A DNA stretch of 64,000 nucleotides from Acestrorhynchus altus (Eukaryota > Chordata > Actinopteri > Characiformes > Acestrorhynchidae), in contig CM067509.1 of the NCBI GenBank assembly GCA_034509495.1, forward strand, positions 11,710,472-11,774,471. Reading direction: 5' to 3'. The notes under the pieces are model-generated. The model saw only the letters and a program-made list of their open reading frames with translations, searched no databases and was not told where the DNA came from. How positions within the stretch are numbered: position 1 is the first letter of the stretch; each line of letters opens with the position of its first letter. This document shows, piece after piece, positions 28,901-41,400 of this stretch. The translations under genes and the position numbers were made by a program.

Positions 28901-29699
28901 TGTAGGACCAGGGTTGCCAACTCCTGAGAGATTATTAGTTGCATCAGGTGTTCTATAGGAACAGAAGATGGGCAACCCGTTTAGTTTACCGTAGTTGCTT
29001 CCTAGTTCAGAAGAAATGTTCAGAGGTGTTCCCTTTGGCCTGAATAACTACTGAACTCAGTAGAGCAGTTCCAGGTATTATCAGGCATCAGTTGGGCATG
29101 CCTGTCATACTCACTGAATGCCATAGGGATCATTTCCCCTCCTTCGGGAAAGAACAATCATCTAAGCTTGAGCTGAGAAAGAAGTCATGTGAGTGTTCTG
29201 TTGATCCAGAACATCTGGACTCACCCCAAAGGCCATCTGGTCCAATGGGTCTATGCCTTAAACAATTTGGCGCATGAAAACATGGTGTAAGATGTGCAGA
29301 TCTTAAGGCTTCCCTCTGGCCTGATGACCCCAAATACTTGAATGCACCTGCATACTGAACTTGTTTGACTGAGCTTTCATGGTGTTGATTCAGGTATTTC
29401 TGGACATTAGCTGGACCCTCAACGATTTAGTGATAATTTCTTCACACTATGCTTTAGAACGAACTTCCTGCTAATATTGAGCTCAATAAACAAGGCTTCC
29501 TCTAATGATCCATAACATCTGAACCCTCCCTAAAGGCCATCTGGTCTTATGGCACAGTGTTTTATGCAGCTAAATGGTGTGAGAGAACATGTGGTGGGAG
29601 TAGAAGAGGTGCAGGACCTAGATTGAGTTACAGTATTTGCTTTCCTAGTTTAAACCACATCTAGTGAGCATCTTTTGAAGCACAAAATATAAACTTACA

Positions 29700-29925
29700 A
29701 ACTAGGGTTCTTCAGTCAAGAAAATGCCTCTATAATGAATCCATGACTACAAAGAACCTGCATCTTTACAGAACCATTTTCTGGTCTGAAGAACCCCTGA
29801 GGAACCCTCCGTTTTCAAGTGTCCACTGCAATAACAAAACCCTTCTGGTGCCATCCAGAAGAACCCTGCACAGCACCTTCTCCCTTCACCCGAAGAACCC
29901 TTTATTCGTGCAAAGGGATCCTTCA
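29700..29925. repeat. GAACC-type MITE copies near adcy5 exon 1
   Basis: Several tandem GAACC units: AGAACCTGCATC, AGAACCATTTTCTGG, GAAGAACCCCTGAGGAACCC, AGAAGAACCCTGC, CGAAGAACCC. It lies about 140 bp inside intron 1 from the exon 1 donor. Confidence 0.5.
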
Positions 29926-30064
29926 GGAGTCTGTGCTTCAATTCCATCTTCCACACCATCACAGAGGTGTGCAGGTGCCCCTGCCCGCCTGCAGCTGTTT
30001 GCAGACCCCAGACCGGGGCCGGTCCTTTGAGCGCGTGGCCGGGGGCGCGCGCAGCCCCACTCAC

Positions 30065-30916
30065 CTGCTTCCACAGCAGCTCGTCCCGCTCGTTCAGCTT
30101 CCACGACGCCACCACGTGGACGGCGGCCAGCGCCACCCCGGTGGCGACGGCGGCGCGCATGCGCACAGGCAACAGCGTGTACACGACGTGGATGAAGAAG
30201 ACGGTCCACCACACGCCGTCCGAGGCGCTGCGCGGGCGCACGAGCAGCACGCCCACCAGCTGCAGCACCAGCAGCACGGCAATCACGGCGTAGCACACGA
30301 GCCACATATGGTCCTGGTGGAAGGCGCTGCGGTTGCACGCCAGCATGAGCGCGAGCACGAGCGCAATGGCCAGCGAGAAGGTCAGCACGTAGGCGCTGGA
30401 GCAGGGGCCGCCGGCGCAGTGCACGCACAGCATGACGGCGCACACCAGCGCCAGCACGGCCATCAGCATGGTCAGGCTGCTCTGGTTCAGGCGGAAGAAG
30501 TAACGCTGGTAGAGGCGCTCCAGTTTCTCCGAGCGGAACTTCTTGGAGCTGAAGACGCGCATGACGCCGCTGCAGCACGCGGCGGCCGAGAGGGCGCGCG
30601 CGTCGGGCGCGAGGTGCTGCTCCTCCTCCTGCTCCTCCTGCTGCGGCGGCTGCTGCTGCTGGCTCCGGGCCCTCCGCTCGTCCAGGCCCAGCTCCACGGA
30701 CCTGGCGCGCACCCCCCCCTCGTGCCCGCGCTCCTGCCACGCGGACTTGGAGCGCGAGCTCAGCCTCGCCGTGGCGCTCGCGGCGTCCCTCCAGCGGCCG
30801 CTGGCGCGCGCCGGCCTTGCCGGGCAGCCGTTGGCCACGGGCTCGCGCTCGCCCCACGCCGACCTGTGCTCGCCCCCGCCGAGCCCGGGGGGGCTGACGC
30901 TGTTCGACCTGGACAT
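30065..30916 (-). CDS. adcy5: adenylate cyclase 5, coding exon 1 (N-terminus and most of first membrane domain)
   Basis: Encodes the first 284 residues of a class III transmembrane adenylate cyclase (ATP to cAMP, plasma membrane, Gs-stimulated and Gi- and Ca-inhibited in the AC5/AC6 group). The start reads MSRSNSVSPPG and is followed by EHRSAWGE and RSKSAWQERG, which match mammalian ADCY5 rather than ADCY6. A Gln/Glu-rich tract lies at about residues 86-100. KKFRSEKLERLYQRYFFRLN precedes five hydrophobic segments (about 147-167, 174-194, 203-226, 234-250, 254-272). The exon ends in LLWKQ at a GTGAGT donor (intron starts at 30064) in phase 0, as expected before the sixth helix and C1 cyclase domain. 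Neither cyclase domain is in the window, so catalytic residues cannot be checked. The cytosolic N-terminus is shorter than in human because glycine/alanine-rich stretches are missing. Exon GC is far higher than in the flanks, as is usual for this exon. Confidence 0.95.
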
Positions 30917-31600
30917 GGAGGTTCTGGGGGGCTGGAGGAGACGCTCGAGCAGGCGGCGGGGGGTCAGGGGCTCGCGCGCCCGACGCCGACCCTCAGCATG
31001 TTAGGAATCCCAACCGGACTGCGACCCTCCGCGCCCACGAGCGCGTCTTTCTGATGGAGATGCTGGAGACCACCCCGTGACGTAGAACAACACCCCCCCC
31101 CCGCCCCTGTCCCCCCCGCCGCGCGCGCGCGCGGGGTTGTTAGGAGCGCAGTTGTGCGCGCGCTCTAACGGCTCTCAGACCTCCGTCCGCCAGAGTTGAG
31201 CCCGCTGCCCGGGTCAGGCAACGGCTCCTCCATCCGCTCCTTCACCTGCCCCTCCTCCGCGCCCGCGGACCATCACGACCTCCTCCGTCCGGCGCTCTCT
31301 GCCCCCCGCGCCGCACTCGTCGCTCGCGCCTCTCCCATGTCGGGAACGCCGCCGCTCGGATGAAGCGCCCGGTGAGCTGCGTCTGCGCTGCGTCTGCGCA
31401 GGACGATCAGCTCCGTATCGATTATTCATCAGCTGCTCCGCCGCCCTTTAATACCGCCATCAACCAAGGCTGATTCCGCTGCTCCCGCCTCCGCGGACTC
31501 CTCATTGGCCAGCTGCCTCAACTGCGCTTCAAACTCGCCTTCCTATTGGCCAGAGCGCCCGTCGCTCTGTTGCGCTGCTGGAATAAATACAGCTGGAGTG
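30917..31600 (-). promoter_or_regulatory. adcy5: adcy5 5'UTR and CpG-island promoter region
   Basis: This very GC- and CpG-rich stretch continues from exon 1 to about 31500. On the minus strand it has two CCAAT boxes (plus-strand ATTGG near 31505 and 31547) and a CRE-like TACGTCA near 31076-31082. No clear TATA box sits at a sensible distance; a TATTTAT on the minus strand near 31585 lies upstream of both CCAAT boxes, so it is an unlikely core element. A 71-codon upstream ORF runs from an ATG at 31429 to 31214 and would be in the leader if transcription starts above it. The transcription start is not determinable here. Confidence 0.6.
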
Positions 31601-31619
31601 GAGAGGACGAGTCCTGCAC

Positions 31620-31731
31620 GAACACACACACACACACACTTTCAGCCATACACACAAACATACATACATACATACAGACATACATACATACACACACACA
31701 CATACATACACAGACATATACAGAGACACAC
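31620..31731. repeat. (AC)n/(ACAT)n microsatellite upstream of adcy5
   Basis: Mixed AC dinucleotides and ACAT tetranucleotides directly next to the CpG island. Confidence 0.9.
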
Positions 31732-31964
31732 GTTTGAAACGATGATTATAACCTCTTACTCGTCGTTTCTGTGAGGCAGTTGTTCTGCTGTTTTTAATCA
31801 ACTTCTGAAAGATGTTTAGATATGAGGGGGCTGAGGTGAATTAGCTAAGCAGCTTACTGAGCTTTTCACTCCCGTCTGTTACAGTCACTCTGTTTGGTCA
31901 CTTTACTGGTCCTTAACTTTTTCCTAAAAGCAAATCCAACAGACCATCCAGTTTCCTATATCAT

Positions 31965-32135
31965 CTTCTTTCAGCTGCTCCCTTTAGGGGTTGCCACAGC
32001 GGATCATCATATTTATGATCCGCATTATAGTTTTGGCACAAGTTTTACACTGGATGCCCTTCCTGATGCAACCCTCACCATTTATCCGGGCTTGGGTCCG
32101 GCACCAGAAATGCACAAACTACACCCCTAATGGCT
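31965..32135 (+). repeat. teleost interspersed repeat
   Basis: TTAGGGGTTGCCACAGCGGA, GGATGCCCTTCCTGATGCAA and ATTTATCCGGGCTTGGGTCC are characteristic of a dispersed teleost repeat. Class not assigned. Confidence 0.6.
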
Positions 32136-32689
32136 GGTTTGTCCAGTTTCCTATGTACTCTTTCTTTATTCATTTTATTATCAAATATTGTTAAAGAATA
32201 CAAACATCTACAATCAGACACTCTAATAATCATCTCCCAAATGACAGGTTTGGGCCTAGCACAGGGTTTCTTAACCTGTGGGCCACAAAGCACTCTCTAG
32301 TGGTCCCCCAGCCCATCCTCAGGGGAAGACAGCAGACCATACTGGGCTGGTGACTGGTCTATATAATAAGTCTGTGAAAAAATGAATGAGTAGAAGTGAA
32401 AATTGAGATCGATATAAATGTTAATAGAATGGCACAAATAATTTAAAGGAGTGTCATAAGGCAAGTTAAACAGTATCGTTTTAGACATTGTAACCGCTGG
32501 TATTTGTGCTTAAAAATAGTTCTGTTTTCTTGTAGGCCTTTACACTCTCTACTCATAAACAGGTGGGCCGTTGACCAGTTGGGTTCCCTGGCAGAAGAAC
32601 ACTAAAAAATACACAGAGAGGTAACAAATAAAAATAGGCACCAGAAAGCAAAAACAGTCATCATTTTGGACACTTTTTGGGTATGGAGC

Positions 32690-33947
32690 TTTAAAAAGTG
32701 TGTTCAGTGTCTTATGCTGATATTACACAAAACCATTATGTTTCAAGGTTTTGTAGACAAGGTTTTCTTACATTACACATTATTGAACTTGATGGCCTTC
32801 AAGGCTGCCAGAGTGATCCCAGTTTTGATAAAGCTAACTCTAGACAGCACGCAAATCAGCAAGACCAGTATGTCTTCTTTCTTTTCTCTCAAAAGTCCTT
32901 GAACTTTCTGTCTATAATCAGCTATCTGGCTTTCTCACCCAGAACAATCTACTGGATCCAAACCAATCTGGCTTCAAACTGGCACACTCAACAGAGACTG
33001 CTCTCATTGCTGTCACTGGAAAAGCTCCACGCCTTTCAGCTAAATCAGCTAAATTATCATGTGTTCTCCTTGACCTCTCTGCAGCCTTTGACACAGCAGA
33101 TCACAATATCCTCCTGTCGGTCCTTACTAGAATTGGAATCACCAGCACTGAATGGCAGTGGTTTGCATCATACCTTATATTAATAATATTCTCTCATGGG
33201 TTTTCTTACCACTGCTATGTTGACACTCAACTCATTCTCTTTCCCACCTTTTGACACCCAGGTGTCTCATATCTCAGCAAGCCTCACTGATCTTATGGGT
33301 AGAAGCCTATCACCTTAAACTCAACCCCAACAAGACTGAACTGCTGTACATTCCTGGAACCACTGGTCCTTACCCTGATCTTGCCATTCCCTTTGAATTC
33401 ACTAGTTGCTCCATCTGCAGCAGCACAGAGCCTTGGTGTAGTTGTGGATGACCATTTATTGTTCTCGGCTCAAATCTGACTCGGTAAGAAGGAGAATTCG
33501 ACCTTTTCTGTCTAGAGAGGCCACTCAGGTGCATGTTCAATCTCTTGTCATTACAAGACTAGACTACTGCAAATTCTAGCTGGCCTTTCTATACGGGGAG
33601 CCCTTCGAGCATCAAGAACAGCTCAGCTTGACCCAATCATCCTTTGAGACGCAAGGAAGACAAGCTTCTTTTCTGTCCTGGGTCAGAACAACTGACTCAC
33701 TTGTTTTCAAATGTAGACTGAAGAGCATCTCTTTCAAGTGCATTTAACTCATTAAAGTTTTCTAATTTTACTTAATCTTGTTGGTGTGGAGGTCTCCAAT
33801 CTGACATTTTCAGCAACACCTAAGCTTGATGTATGTCTGGATTCTAGCCTCTACTAACTAGCAAAGGATATCTTCTGAATGAACAGCAAAGCACATTTGT
33901 AAGTTGCTCTAGATAAGTGTTGGCCAAATGCCTTCAATGTAAATGGA
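32690..33947 (+). pseudogene. degenerate L2-like LINE, reverse transcriptase and 3' end
   Basis: Interrupted frames read VLELSVYNQLSGFLTQNNLL, NQSGFKLAHSTETALIAVT and LLDLSAAFDTADHNILL, then pieces after the YADD region (KLNPNKTELLYIPG). The last 50 bp (from about 33898) resemble the 3' tail of teleost L2-type elements, GTAAGTTGCTCTAGATAAGT ending in GTAAATG. Many stops, frameshifts and internal deletions. Confidence 0.85.
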
Positions 33948-35764
33948 ACACCTCAGTTCATCAACCTACAGTGCACCCACAAATGAGTACATACTTTTGC
34001 CATGCAGCATCAAGAAGCTTAACTGACCTAATCAGTGAGATACTATTATTTGAAAGGGGAGGGTGAGGTGTGCACACCATTAAAGAGCTCTGCTGCCATC
34101 ATGTGAATGATGAATGAACTTTTGATCCAGCGCCATACAATTGTTCAACGAAGTTGAAGCAACACTCCCTTTCTGTGACGCTAAAACTGAAGGTGCTAAA
34201 CTCAGAAACTAGTATTGCTTTGTACAAACGGAGTTCAGTAGATGTTCTAAACATTGTTTTTAACTGATCAATGTAAACCTAGATGGGATTTTCATGAAAA
34301 CATGATGCACAATGTAACTAGGTAACTATACATATAGCTTATTGTTGCTTCAAATCAAACCAAGGAAACAGAACTGTGTTGTAGAAATAAGGCACAATGA
34401 GTTTTTCCAGGTTATGAGTTTATTGTAAATATATAATTGTTTTAATAATCATACAAAGTCTGCTGGTCCCATGCAAATCCTTTGTATCAAAAGCCCAACG
34501 TTGTCTGTTTGCATTAAGAGTCATGCTTCTAATGATTTAACCAAGGTTTTATCACACCAATGATGGTGTAACTTCATCTTTCATGCACTTTTATTCCAGA
34601 TGCACATTCCTAAAGGTCTTTCCCTGTCAACCATTCCCATTACAGCTAGGGTGCAGGAATGTAAATTGAGGTCAGTATTTTCTTCGAGGGACTTCCGGGT
34701 AACATTACATATGAGCAAGCATTTGAATGTTATCTATGTAGTTTGTATCACAATGATCTAGACAGAACAATGGTTTTTTTTTTGGTTTTTTTTATGGATG
34801 TATCTGGGTCTGGATTTTATCATTCACAAGATGACTGGGGTTCCCAGGTAAACACTTACGATCATTCAGTACATTTGTTCCTTCTGACACTCACCCACTG
34901 GCTGTGCTTCTAGGCTTTACTCTTTGAAAGTGTTCAGACCCAAGCTGTGTATTCAAACTAATGAGCAAGCCCTTCTTGGAGACTTGAACTTCCTTCATTT
35001 TAGTTGCTGCTGACAGTGAGGGCAGATGGACAATGAAGTGCTCAGCAACTCCTGACTCCTAGCCTGCTCAGCACATTATTAGATTTTACTCATTGGAAAT
35101 GCATGACTGGAGGCAGTCTAATCCAATTGGCCCTGGAGCCAGGGCCCGTGCTAGCTTCCTGCTGGCGCGTGCTCTTCCAACCCAAACGCTGCCCTCTTTC
35201 AATCAAACGCTTCGGAAACGGCTAAAGAAAATTGCCCACAGACAGGACTTCAAGTGGAGATGTCAGGGTTTCATCAAATAATAAAAGCTTGATTAAAGGG
35301 AATTGGGAGAGGAAACATACACAAATCACACCTATGGGGTTCCTGTACAGTCAGTTCAGTTAGAGTGCTACTTGCTGAAGGAATCATGAGCCAAACAAAC
35401 AGCTACAAAGCAACAACCCACAACCCAACAACCCAATATCATTAACAAAACAACTACCAATAACACAATTCCCGTTGAAGTCATGAACATGACCTTAATC
35501 AATTAACACTGAAACAAGTAAGAAAACTGCAATCAGAAGTCATGGAATGGGAGAACAGAGAACACTGAAGTCCTGAGCAAATCAGTGAAAAAGAACAAGA
35601 ATTAAGACTCAAAATCCATCTAAAGAACATCAAGCAAAGGAAAGTGATCATATGTTAGACAAATAGACATGTAGAGAATTTCAAGAACATTGCTTGTGCA
35701 TCAACAAACCTGCCACTGATGCTTCCAAATGCACAGAGCGCATGGGAGAGGTATGGTCTTGTAG
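33948..35764. other. intergenic stretch between adcy5 and hacd2
   Basis: AT-rich sequence with no gene recognised. Besides the candidate element at 35040-35300 it has only short homopolymers (for example T-rich 34770-34792). Confidence 0.6.
35040..35300. other. candidate conserved element between adcy5 and hacd2
   Basis: A GC-richer island in AT-rich intergenic DNA with AATCCAATTGGCCCTGGAGC and TTCAATCAAACGCTTCGG. A 62-codon open frame spans it, but the protein is unlike any family I know and has no splice or promoter context. Confidence 0.25.
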
Positions 35765-36186
35765 CATTTGTAAAGGGAAATTATTTTATTTCAAAAGGTA
35801 AAAGCCAAAACTATCTATTTGCCCCTCACTAAGGTCAGTGCAACCCTATTAGATTCATTAAAAACAATTTCACTCGGAACTCTGTAAGCATTGTATTAGC
35901 ATGGATGACTGTATTCACCTCTTGAGGGGTCTTGAACCATTGATGTTATATCATTATTGATATCCTTAAAATCACACACTGCAAGAGCCCATTCTCCACC
36001 TCACATTGTTAGGAAATCATCTCCAGGTCACGTCTTTTCTTGAAAAAAAAAAAATTGGGCTCTTTATATCGTCAAGCAGACTTTTTAACATGTTTAATTC
36101 AGCCAGGTGTGGACTGGAAAGGTCATCTTTTTTCCTTTTCTCCACCACATGATCAGTCTGCTTTGTGTGGCGTGCTGGATGCTTGT
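35765..36186 (-). other. hacd2: hacd2 3'UTR (proximal estimate)
   Basis: Noncoding sequence after the hacd2 stop. The first canonical poly(A) signal on the minus strand is AATAAA at 35785-35790 (TTTATT on plus), which would place the transcript end near 35765-35775. The true end could lie further left. Confidence 0.4.
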
Positions 36187-36269
36187 TTACTCCACTTTGG
36201 TGTAGTCCTCCATGTGACCCAGGACCTTCTTTCTCTGCCGCAACATGTGGAAGTAGAGCTGGGGGAACA
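36187..36269 (-). CDS. hacd2: hacd2 coding exon 7 with stop codon
   Basis: 83 bp from acceptor CCACAG. Encodes LFPQLYFHMLRQRKKVLGHM and ends in EDYTKVE then TAA (36187-36189). The start of this exon matches the conserved IFPQLYFHM of other HACD2 proteins; the cytosolic tail is diverged. Confidence 0.95.
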
Positions 36270-38421
36270 CTGTGGTAGGAGGAACGATTACAAACATCAA
36301 CATAAACAACCTCTGTCCAAAGGTTTGCAGACATCTGCTCATTTAGTGTTTTTTTTTCAAATCAAGGGCTCTCACCGGGAGTTAGTCGTCCCCCCCCGCA
36401 GTAATAACCTTTTGGTTTTGTCAAAATACTACACTAAACGTTGTAACAATTCACAACAATTTGATTTAATTAAATTGCACTATGCCACAAGAGCATTAGA
36501 AAGGTAAGGTAATGTTGGATCATTTATTCTAAATAAAAAATGCTACACAAACTAATTTTATAATGTTTTGTTAAAATCTCAATTACTCAAGTGAACAGTT
36601 CCACTGCTCTACAGCCCTCTAAATTAACACTTGACATTGGGCACCATGACCTTAGGCTGAAATTCTGCTGCTGCTTCAGGTTGTCTGAAAATACCTTCCA
36701 AGGGGGGGCACACAAGCTGTGTGCTTATTTGAATACCTATGTCAGCAATAGTGCACAAAAATGTAACTTCCAATAGAAAATATTAAATTCATTAATTAGA
36801 AGTGACACTTTGAAACATACACTGAATCATATGAATGAGCAGAAAGTAAGAGTACAATAGCTGAAATAATCTACATATCAGCTTTTACCTGGAATATTTA
36901 GAAATATATCGCTCAAATACAAATATATTAAATAATTATACTTACAGGGGATATAGGAGATCATGGTGAGGATGAGGAAAGTGTAGTAGTCAAATGAGAA
37001 GTTATATTTGTTGGGCAGAGTGACTGAATAGAGGCCTGTCTTCTGAACATAAGGCAGAGCAGCATAGATGGTAAGAAGTTCTCCAGTCACTCCCATGGGA
37101 TACAGCACAATAAAGAATGTGTATCTGCAGACAGACATTAACATAATACACTCAATCCATATGCACCACTCATCATACGAATTTGAGGAACAACCTCAAA
37201 TTGCTAGAATAGTGCTGCTATTTATTTTTGCTTAAATGTGACCAGACCTAGAATAAGATAAACTAGACCTCAATGTGACATTAGCAGGTTTAAATTAATT
37301 AACTGCTCTTTTTAGAGCAACTTGTCTTTCAACAAAATTATTATTGGTTAAGGTCTTGAATCTGACTTGATCATTCTACAACACTGACTTTCTCCAGAAG
37401 TAACCATTTCTTTGTAGACTTACTTGTGTATTTATGGTTGCTGTATTGGTACATGGCCTACATACAGTTACTCTTCAGTTTACAGACACATAACCTGCTG
37501 ATTATGCTGGTATAAAACAGAACTCATAGGTACAGTAATAATGAAGGGATGCCCTGGACCCGAGGCAGCAAAGCAGCTACAAACCCTAATACTGCCTACC
37601 CCATGCTTAACAAATGGGGTGAATTATTGCTTAACAACTGGTTTTCACCATATACAGTTTTACTTTTAAAATATCTACTTTAGATTCATCTGTCCATTGA
37701 ACATTTTCCAATAAGCTTCTGTCTTATCCACATGGACATAAGCCATCTTCATAAGGGCAGACGTTTCCAGTATTGTCCAGTGTTTGCCTGATGGTGGTCA
37801 TTACACAATGTCATTTTCTAGGATGTTAGCCTGGGGTTCTTGGGGACTTCCTGTAATAATATTTGCTGAGCCCTTGTTATTCTTTTCTGGATGGCCACTC
37901 TTTGGGAGAGTAACAGTGGTACTGAATTTATTTTATTTATCATCTGCTTCACAGAGGATGGGTGGAGGCCAAAACAGTTTAAAACAGATTTGTAACATTT
38001 TCCAGCAGGACAAAATTCAATCAAGTTTATTCTGAGGTCCTCAGGAATCTCCTTTGTTTAAGGCAAACTGTGTGTTGAGGACTACACTTTAATAATGAAG
38101 CTGAGTTTATTCCTTTCCTACACACCTGATTGCCATCCTTTTAACTGCAAACTGGTTTCAATTACCCTATTAAATTCACACTGCTAGAGGTTTCAAATAC
38201 TTTTTCAGACTAAGAATAAAGTGTAATTTTGCTCAATAAATAAATGTGAAACTGTGTCAATTACTTAATTCAATTCTCTTTATCTAGTTTACGTGATTAG
38301 ATGAAGATCTGATCACATCTTAGGTCAAATTTAGGTACAAATACAAACATTTTTATACCCACATGATTTAGCAGCACGGTAAGTAATTATATTTCATAAG
38401 TGTGGTTATATTTTTGGAATC

Positions 38422-38475
<54 letters not shown>

Positions 38476-41400
38476 TCTTCTGTAAGAAGTATATTTTTCT
38501 CATTACACTTCCATTTTTCTATTTAAAACTTTTCCACCCTGATTTTTTTACATACAGCAGATCAGTACACTAACAAAAATAGCATATTTCAATTATGAGG
38601 ATAAGGTGATCAGAAAATGGTCATTTTAACCTAATCCCTGCTAAAACGGGAAAGAACAGAAAATGAGAAACGTATAATATACGCTTTTAATTATTTTATA
38701 GGTAAAGGTATTGCCAATAAAATTGCTGATATTTATAATTGCAAATGAAAGCATAAAGTTTAAAATGCATTTACCTTGCCCATTTAATGAGGTAAGGCAG
38801 GTGGTTGAGCAAGCTGAAGGTGTAGAAAGAGTAACGGATGATTTCCGTGATGGTCCATGCTACCACAAAGAGAAGCACACTGTCTTCACTCTGAACCTGA
38901 GGCCAAGAGACACAGTATACTTAGGTCAGACAGTGATTACATGATTCTTCTGGACACACCACTGTTTTCAGAAGAGGTTAATCCAGACCATGCAACTATG
39001 TTTACTACTGATTCCACTGCATTTAAGTAAACCAAGGCATCAAACACACATTCCATAAGCAGCCCAAGTAGCTATATATACACACACACATGACCTATAG
39101 GTTGTTCTATTTCCAATGATCATTTAATCATTTATGACATGTCATGTGTTATTTTAGCAAACAGAGACAATATAAAACAACAAGGCCATCCTCGGCCGAA
39201 TGCATACAAATACACAAATGTTATTGTTCATCTCAGGTTCAAGCAGATTTTCCTTAAAGAACAAAAAAAACTTACAAATTGTTAAGTTTCAGCACAGATG
39301 TCTTTCTCTGCAGTGAGCAAACAAAACCTTTGGCTTAGTTATGAACACATCATAGAGTAGGAACAGCCTTAAAAGGAAAATTAACTAAAGCTGACCAGTG
39401 GCACTAAGGACTTGATGCTTGTGAAGCTACCTTTGAAATCTATCACACACCATTGGAGGGCAGTATTTTATAAAGGCAATGGCCATACATCACTGGACCG
39501 TCGGGGTGGTATGCTCAATGACTTCAATGCCCACTAAGCACAACAAGGGGTGTGAAAATTGCCAAGTTCCAAAGGCATGTTATATTCACACCAGCAGGTC
39601 TATAATGTGAACTGTGTGCAGACAGCATTAAAAATAAAAAATGTGATGAATAAATCCATAAAGCATATTTGTCATTTGTGACTTTAGAGACTTACTTCTC
39701 TAACACTGTGTGTAACTGCCCAAGTCAGGAACACCCGAGACATCACCTGAAACCCAGTCAGGACCACAGAGGAGGGCACAATTCCTGTAAAGGTGCACAG
39801 ATGGGCTGAGTAATAAAATCACACAACTGAGGTACAGTGGGGCTGTGAATCAGAATCTGGCATATGTATCAGAATACAGGGGTTACAATTCAATATACTG
39901 TACTGCCATATATTACAATAATGTAAGCAATATGTCAAATTTTAGAAAACTGTCATAGTATAAAAAAATTAGATCACCATAATCAAATCTGAGAAACAGA
40001 AAAGTTGATTTTTGTATGCAATCGAAAACTCAGACCTGCAGACAGAGAACAGCACTGCTATTAACTACCGTCACCACAAAAATCTGCCAGGAATCTTTGG
40101 ATGTAAATCTATGAATTAGAAATCAAAACTGTGTTTTTGGGAATCCATACAGTACTGCAAAACATAATATGACAATATTCAGGTGTATTGATTTTTTCTT
40201 ACAACCCAATTCAACAGCAGAAAGTATTCCTATATTGGATTTCTGAGCTGAAAACAAAACAAACTATACAATTTAAGGTGCAATAAGTGGTTCTTTGAGC
40301 AATGTCATAAAATAACTACTTTTAGTTCCACAAAGAACCAAAAGGTCTCCATGTTCGAGATGGAGATTATAGGGTATAGGACCATATAATGGTATAAGGA
40401 ACCTTCACTTGACGAAAAGGTTGTTTACTAATTAAAACATCACTTAACTCCTCACATCTCTATTTTCAAATGTGGTTCTTTTGTGGAATTTCTAGGCTGA
40501 CAACAGAATGAACTGTGTGATGGGCTAGGCTCTTGGAAGGTGCTGTAACTGGTTCTTCATGCAATGCCATGCAATTTTGGCCTTCAAAAACGTTCTCACC
40601 CTCACTAATCTCTATTAAAAAACACAGTTCTTTACAGAATCACTCATTTTTAAAAGTGTAGTATCGTGGTTCTCAGCCCTGGTCTAAGAGACTCCATGCA
40701 AGCTTTTTGAGTGAGCTGAAAAGAATAGAAATACTAATACTGGTGACAGGTATTTGTGTATCCACACATATGTTGTGCTCCGTACTAGTATTAAGTTAAC
40801 AGCGATGAACGAGTTTAATATAATGGGGGTGAGATCTGAACAGGAGTAAGCAGAGGCGAGCTTTTTGCATTCCGAAAAGCCACAGGCTGCTTTAGGTCTC
40901 AGAAAATAAGATGTGGACTGAGCGACCTGTGCTCCGCACATGCAGCGAGCCAGACCCTTTGTCACATTAAGCATTGTCCAGCACATTCTGTCTACACTTC
41001 ACAGGACCTTTTCATGCTGTACTACTAAGTTTGAGCTTGGATTTGAACCTGCAATCCTCTGATCACAGTGCTAGACCATTGAGCCACTCAGAGCCCTAGA
41101 TTTGTTTTTTAACTGAAAATTGAGTATATTGTGGCAGTCACACAAAAAACTGCATCTTCAAAACAGCTATATATTACAAGAACAAGAGCAGGGACGGGAA
41201 ACTGTTCTGAGCATACTGTGAATATCGTCCACACTAGAACACTGACCATTTCCACTGCAAAGACAACATGATTAGTCTAGATCATCTATATTAAGTGTTA
41301 AAAATGAAATTAAAATGTGTATCACACAAAGGAGTTATTAACTTGTTTGAATACTTTCCTTACCATCCCTAAACCTCTAAAATGACAGTTTTATAGCAGT

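Larger units (their letters stand above)
1..30064 (-). other. adcy5: presumed adcy5 intron 1 (3' part off the left edge); no exons recognised
   Basis: I found no segment here encoding adcy5 exon 2 (expected to begin LVSNVLIFSCTNIVG) or any other recognised protein. Short open frames are scattered on both strands but lack family resemblance, codon structure or splice signals. The interval is AT-rich and has the repeats listed separately. Long stretches with nothing recognisable include 700-1780, 1890-3550, 3590-5130, 5320-6790, 7420-8260, 8690-9280, 10710-12100, 12270-13850, 14100-15580, 16080-17370, 17410-18960, 19095-20400, 21450-22330, 22720-23860, 24020-25700 and 25960-29690. Assignment as intron 1 is inferred from gene orientation and the missing exon 2. 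Confidence 0.7.

Noticed and set aside
29747..30064. Extension of adcy5 coding past 30065
   Set aside because: The frame is open for another 105 codons, but the GTGAGT donor and loss of similarity to adenylate cyclase mark the exon end.
29819..31054. 411-codon plus-strand open frame over adcy5 exon 1, and another long minus-strand frame (29886-30857)
   Set aside because: Both are other-frame readings of the GC-rich adcy5 exon: they are rich in Arg, Ala, Gly and His, resemble no family, and the true frame is certain.
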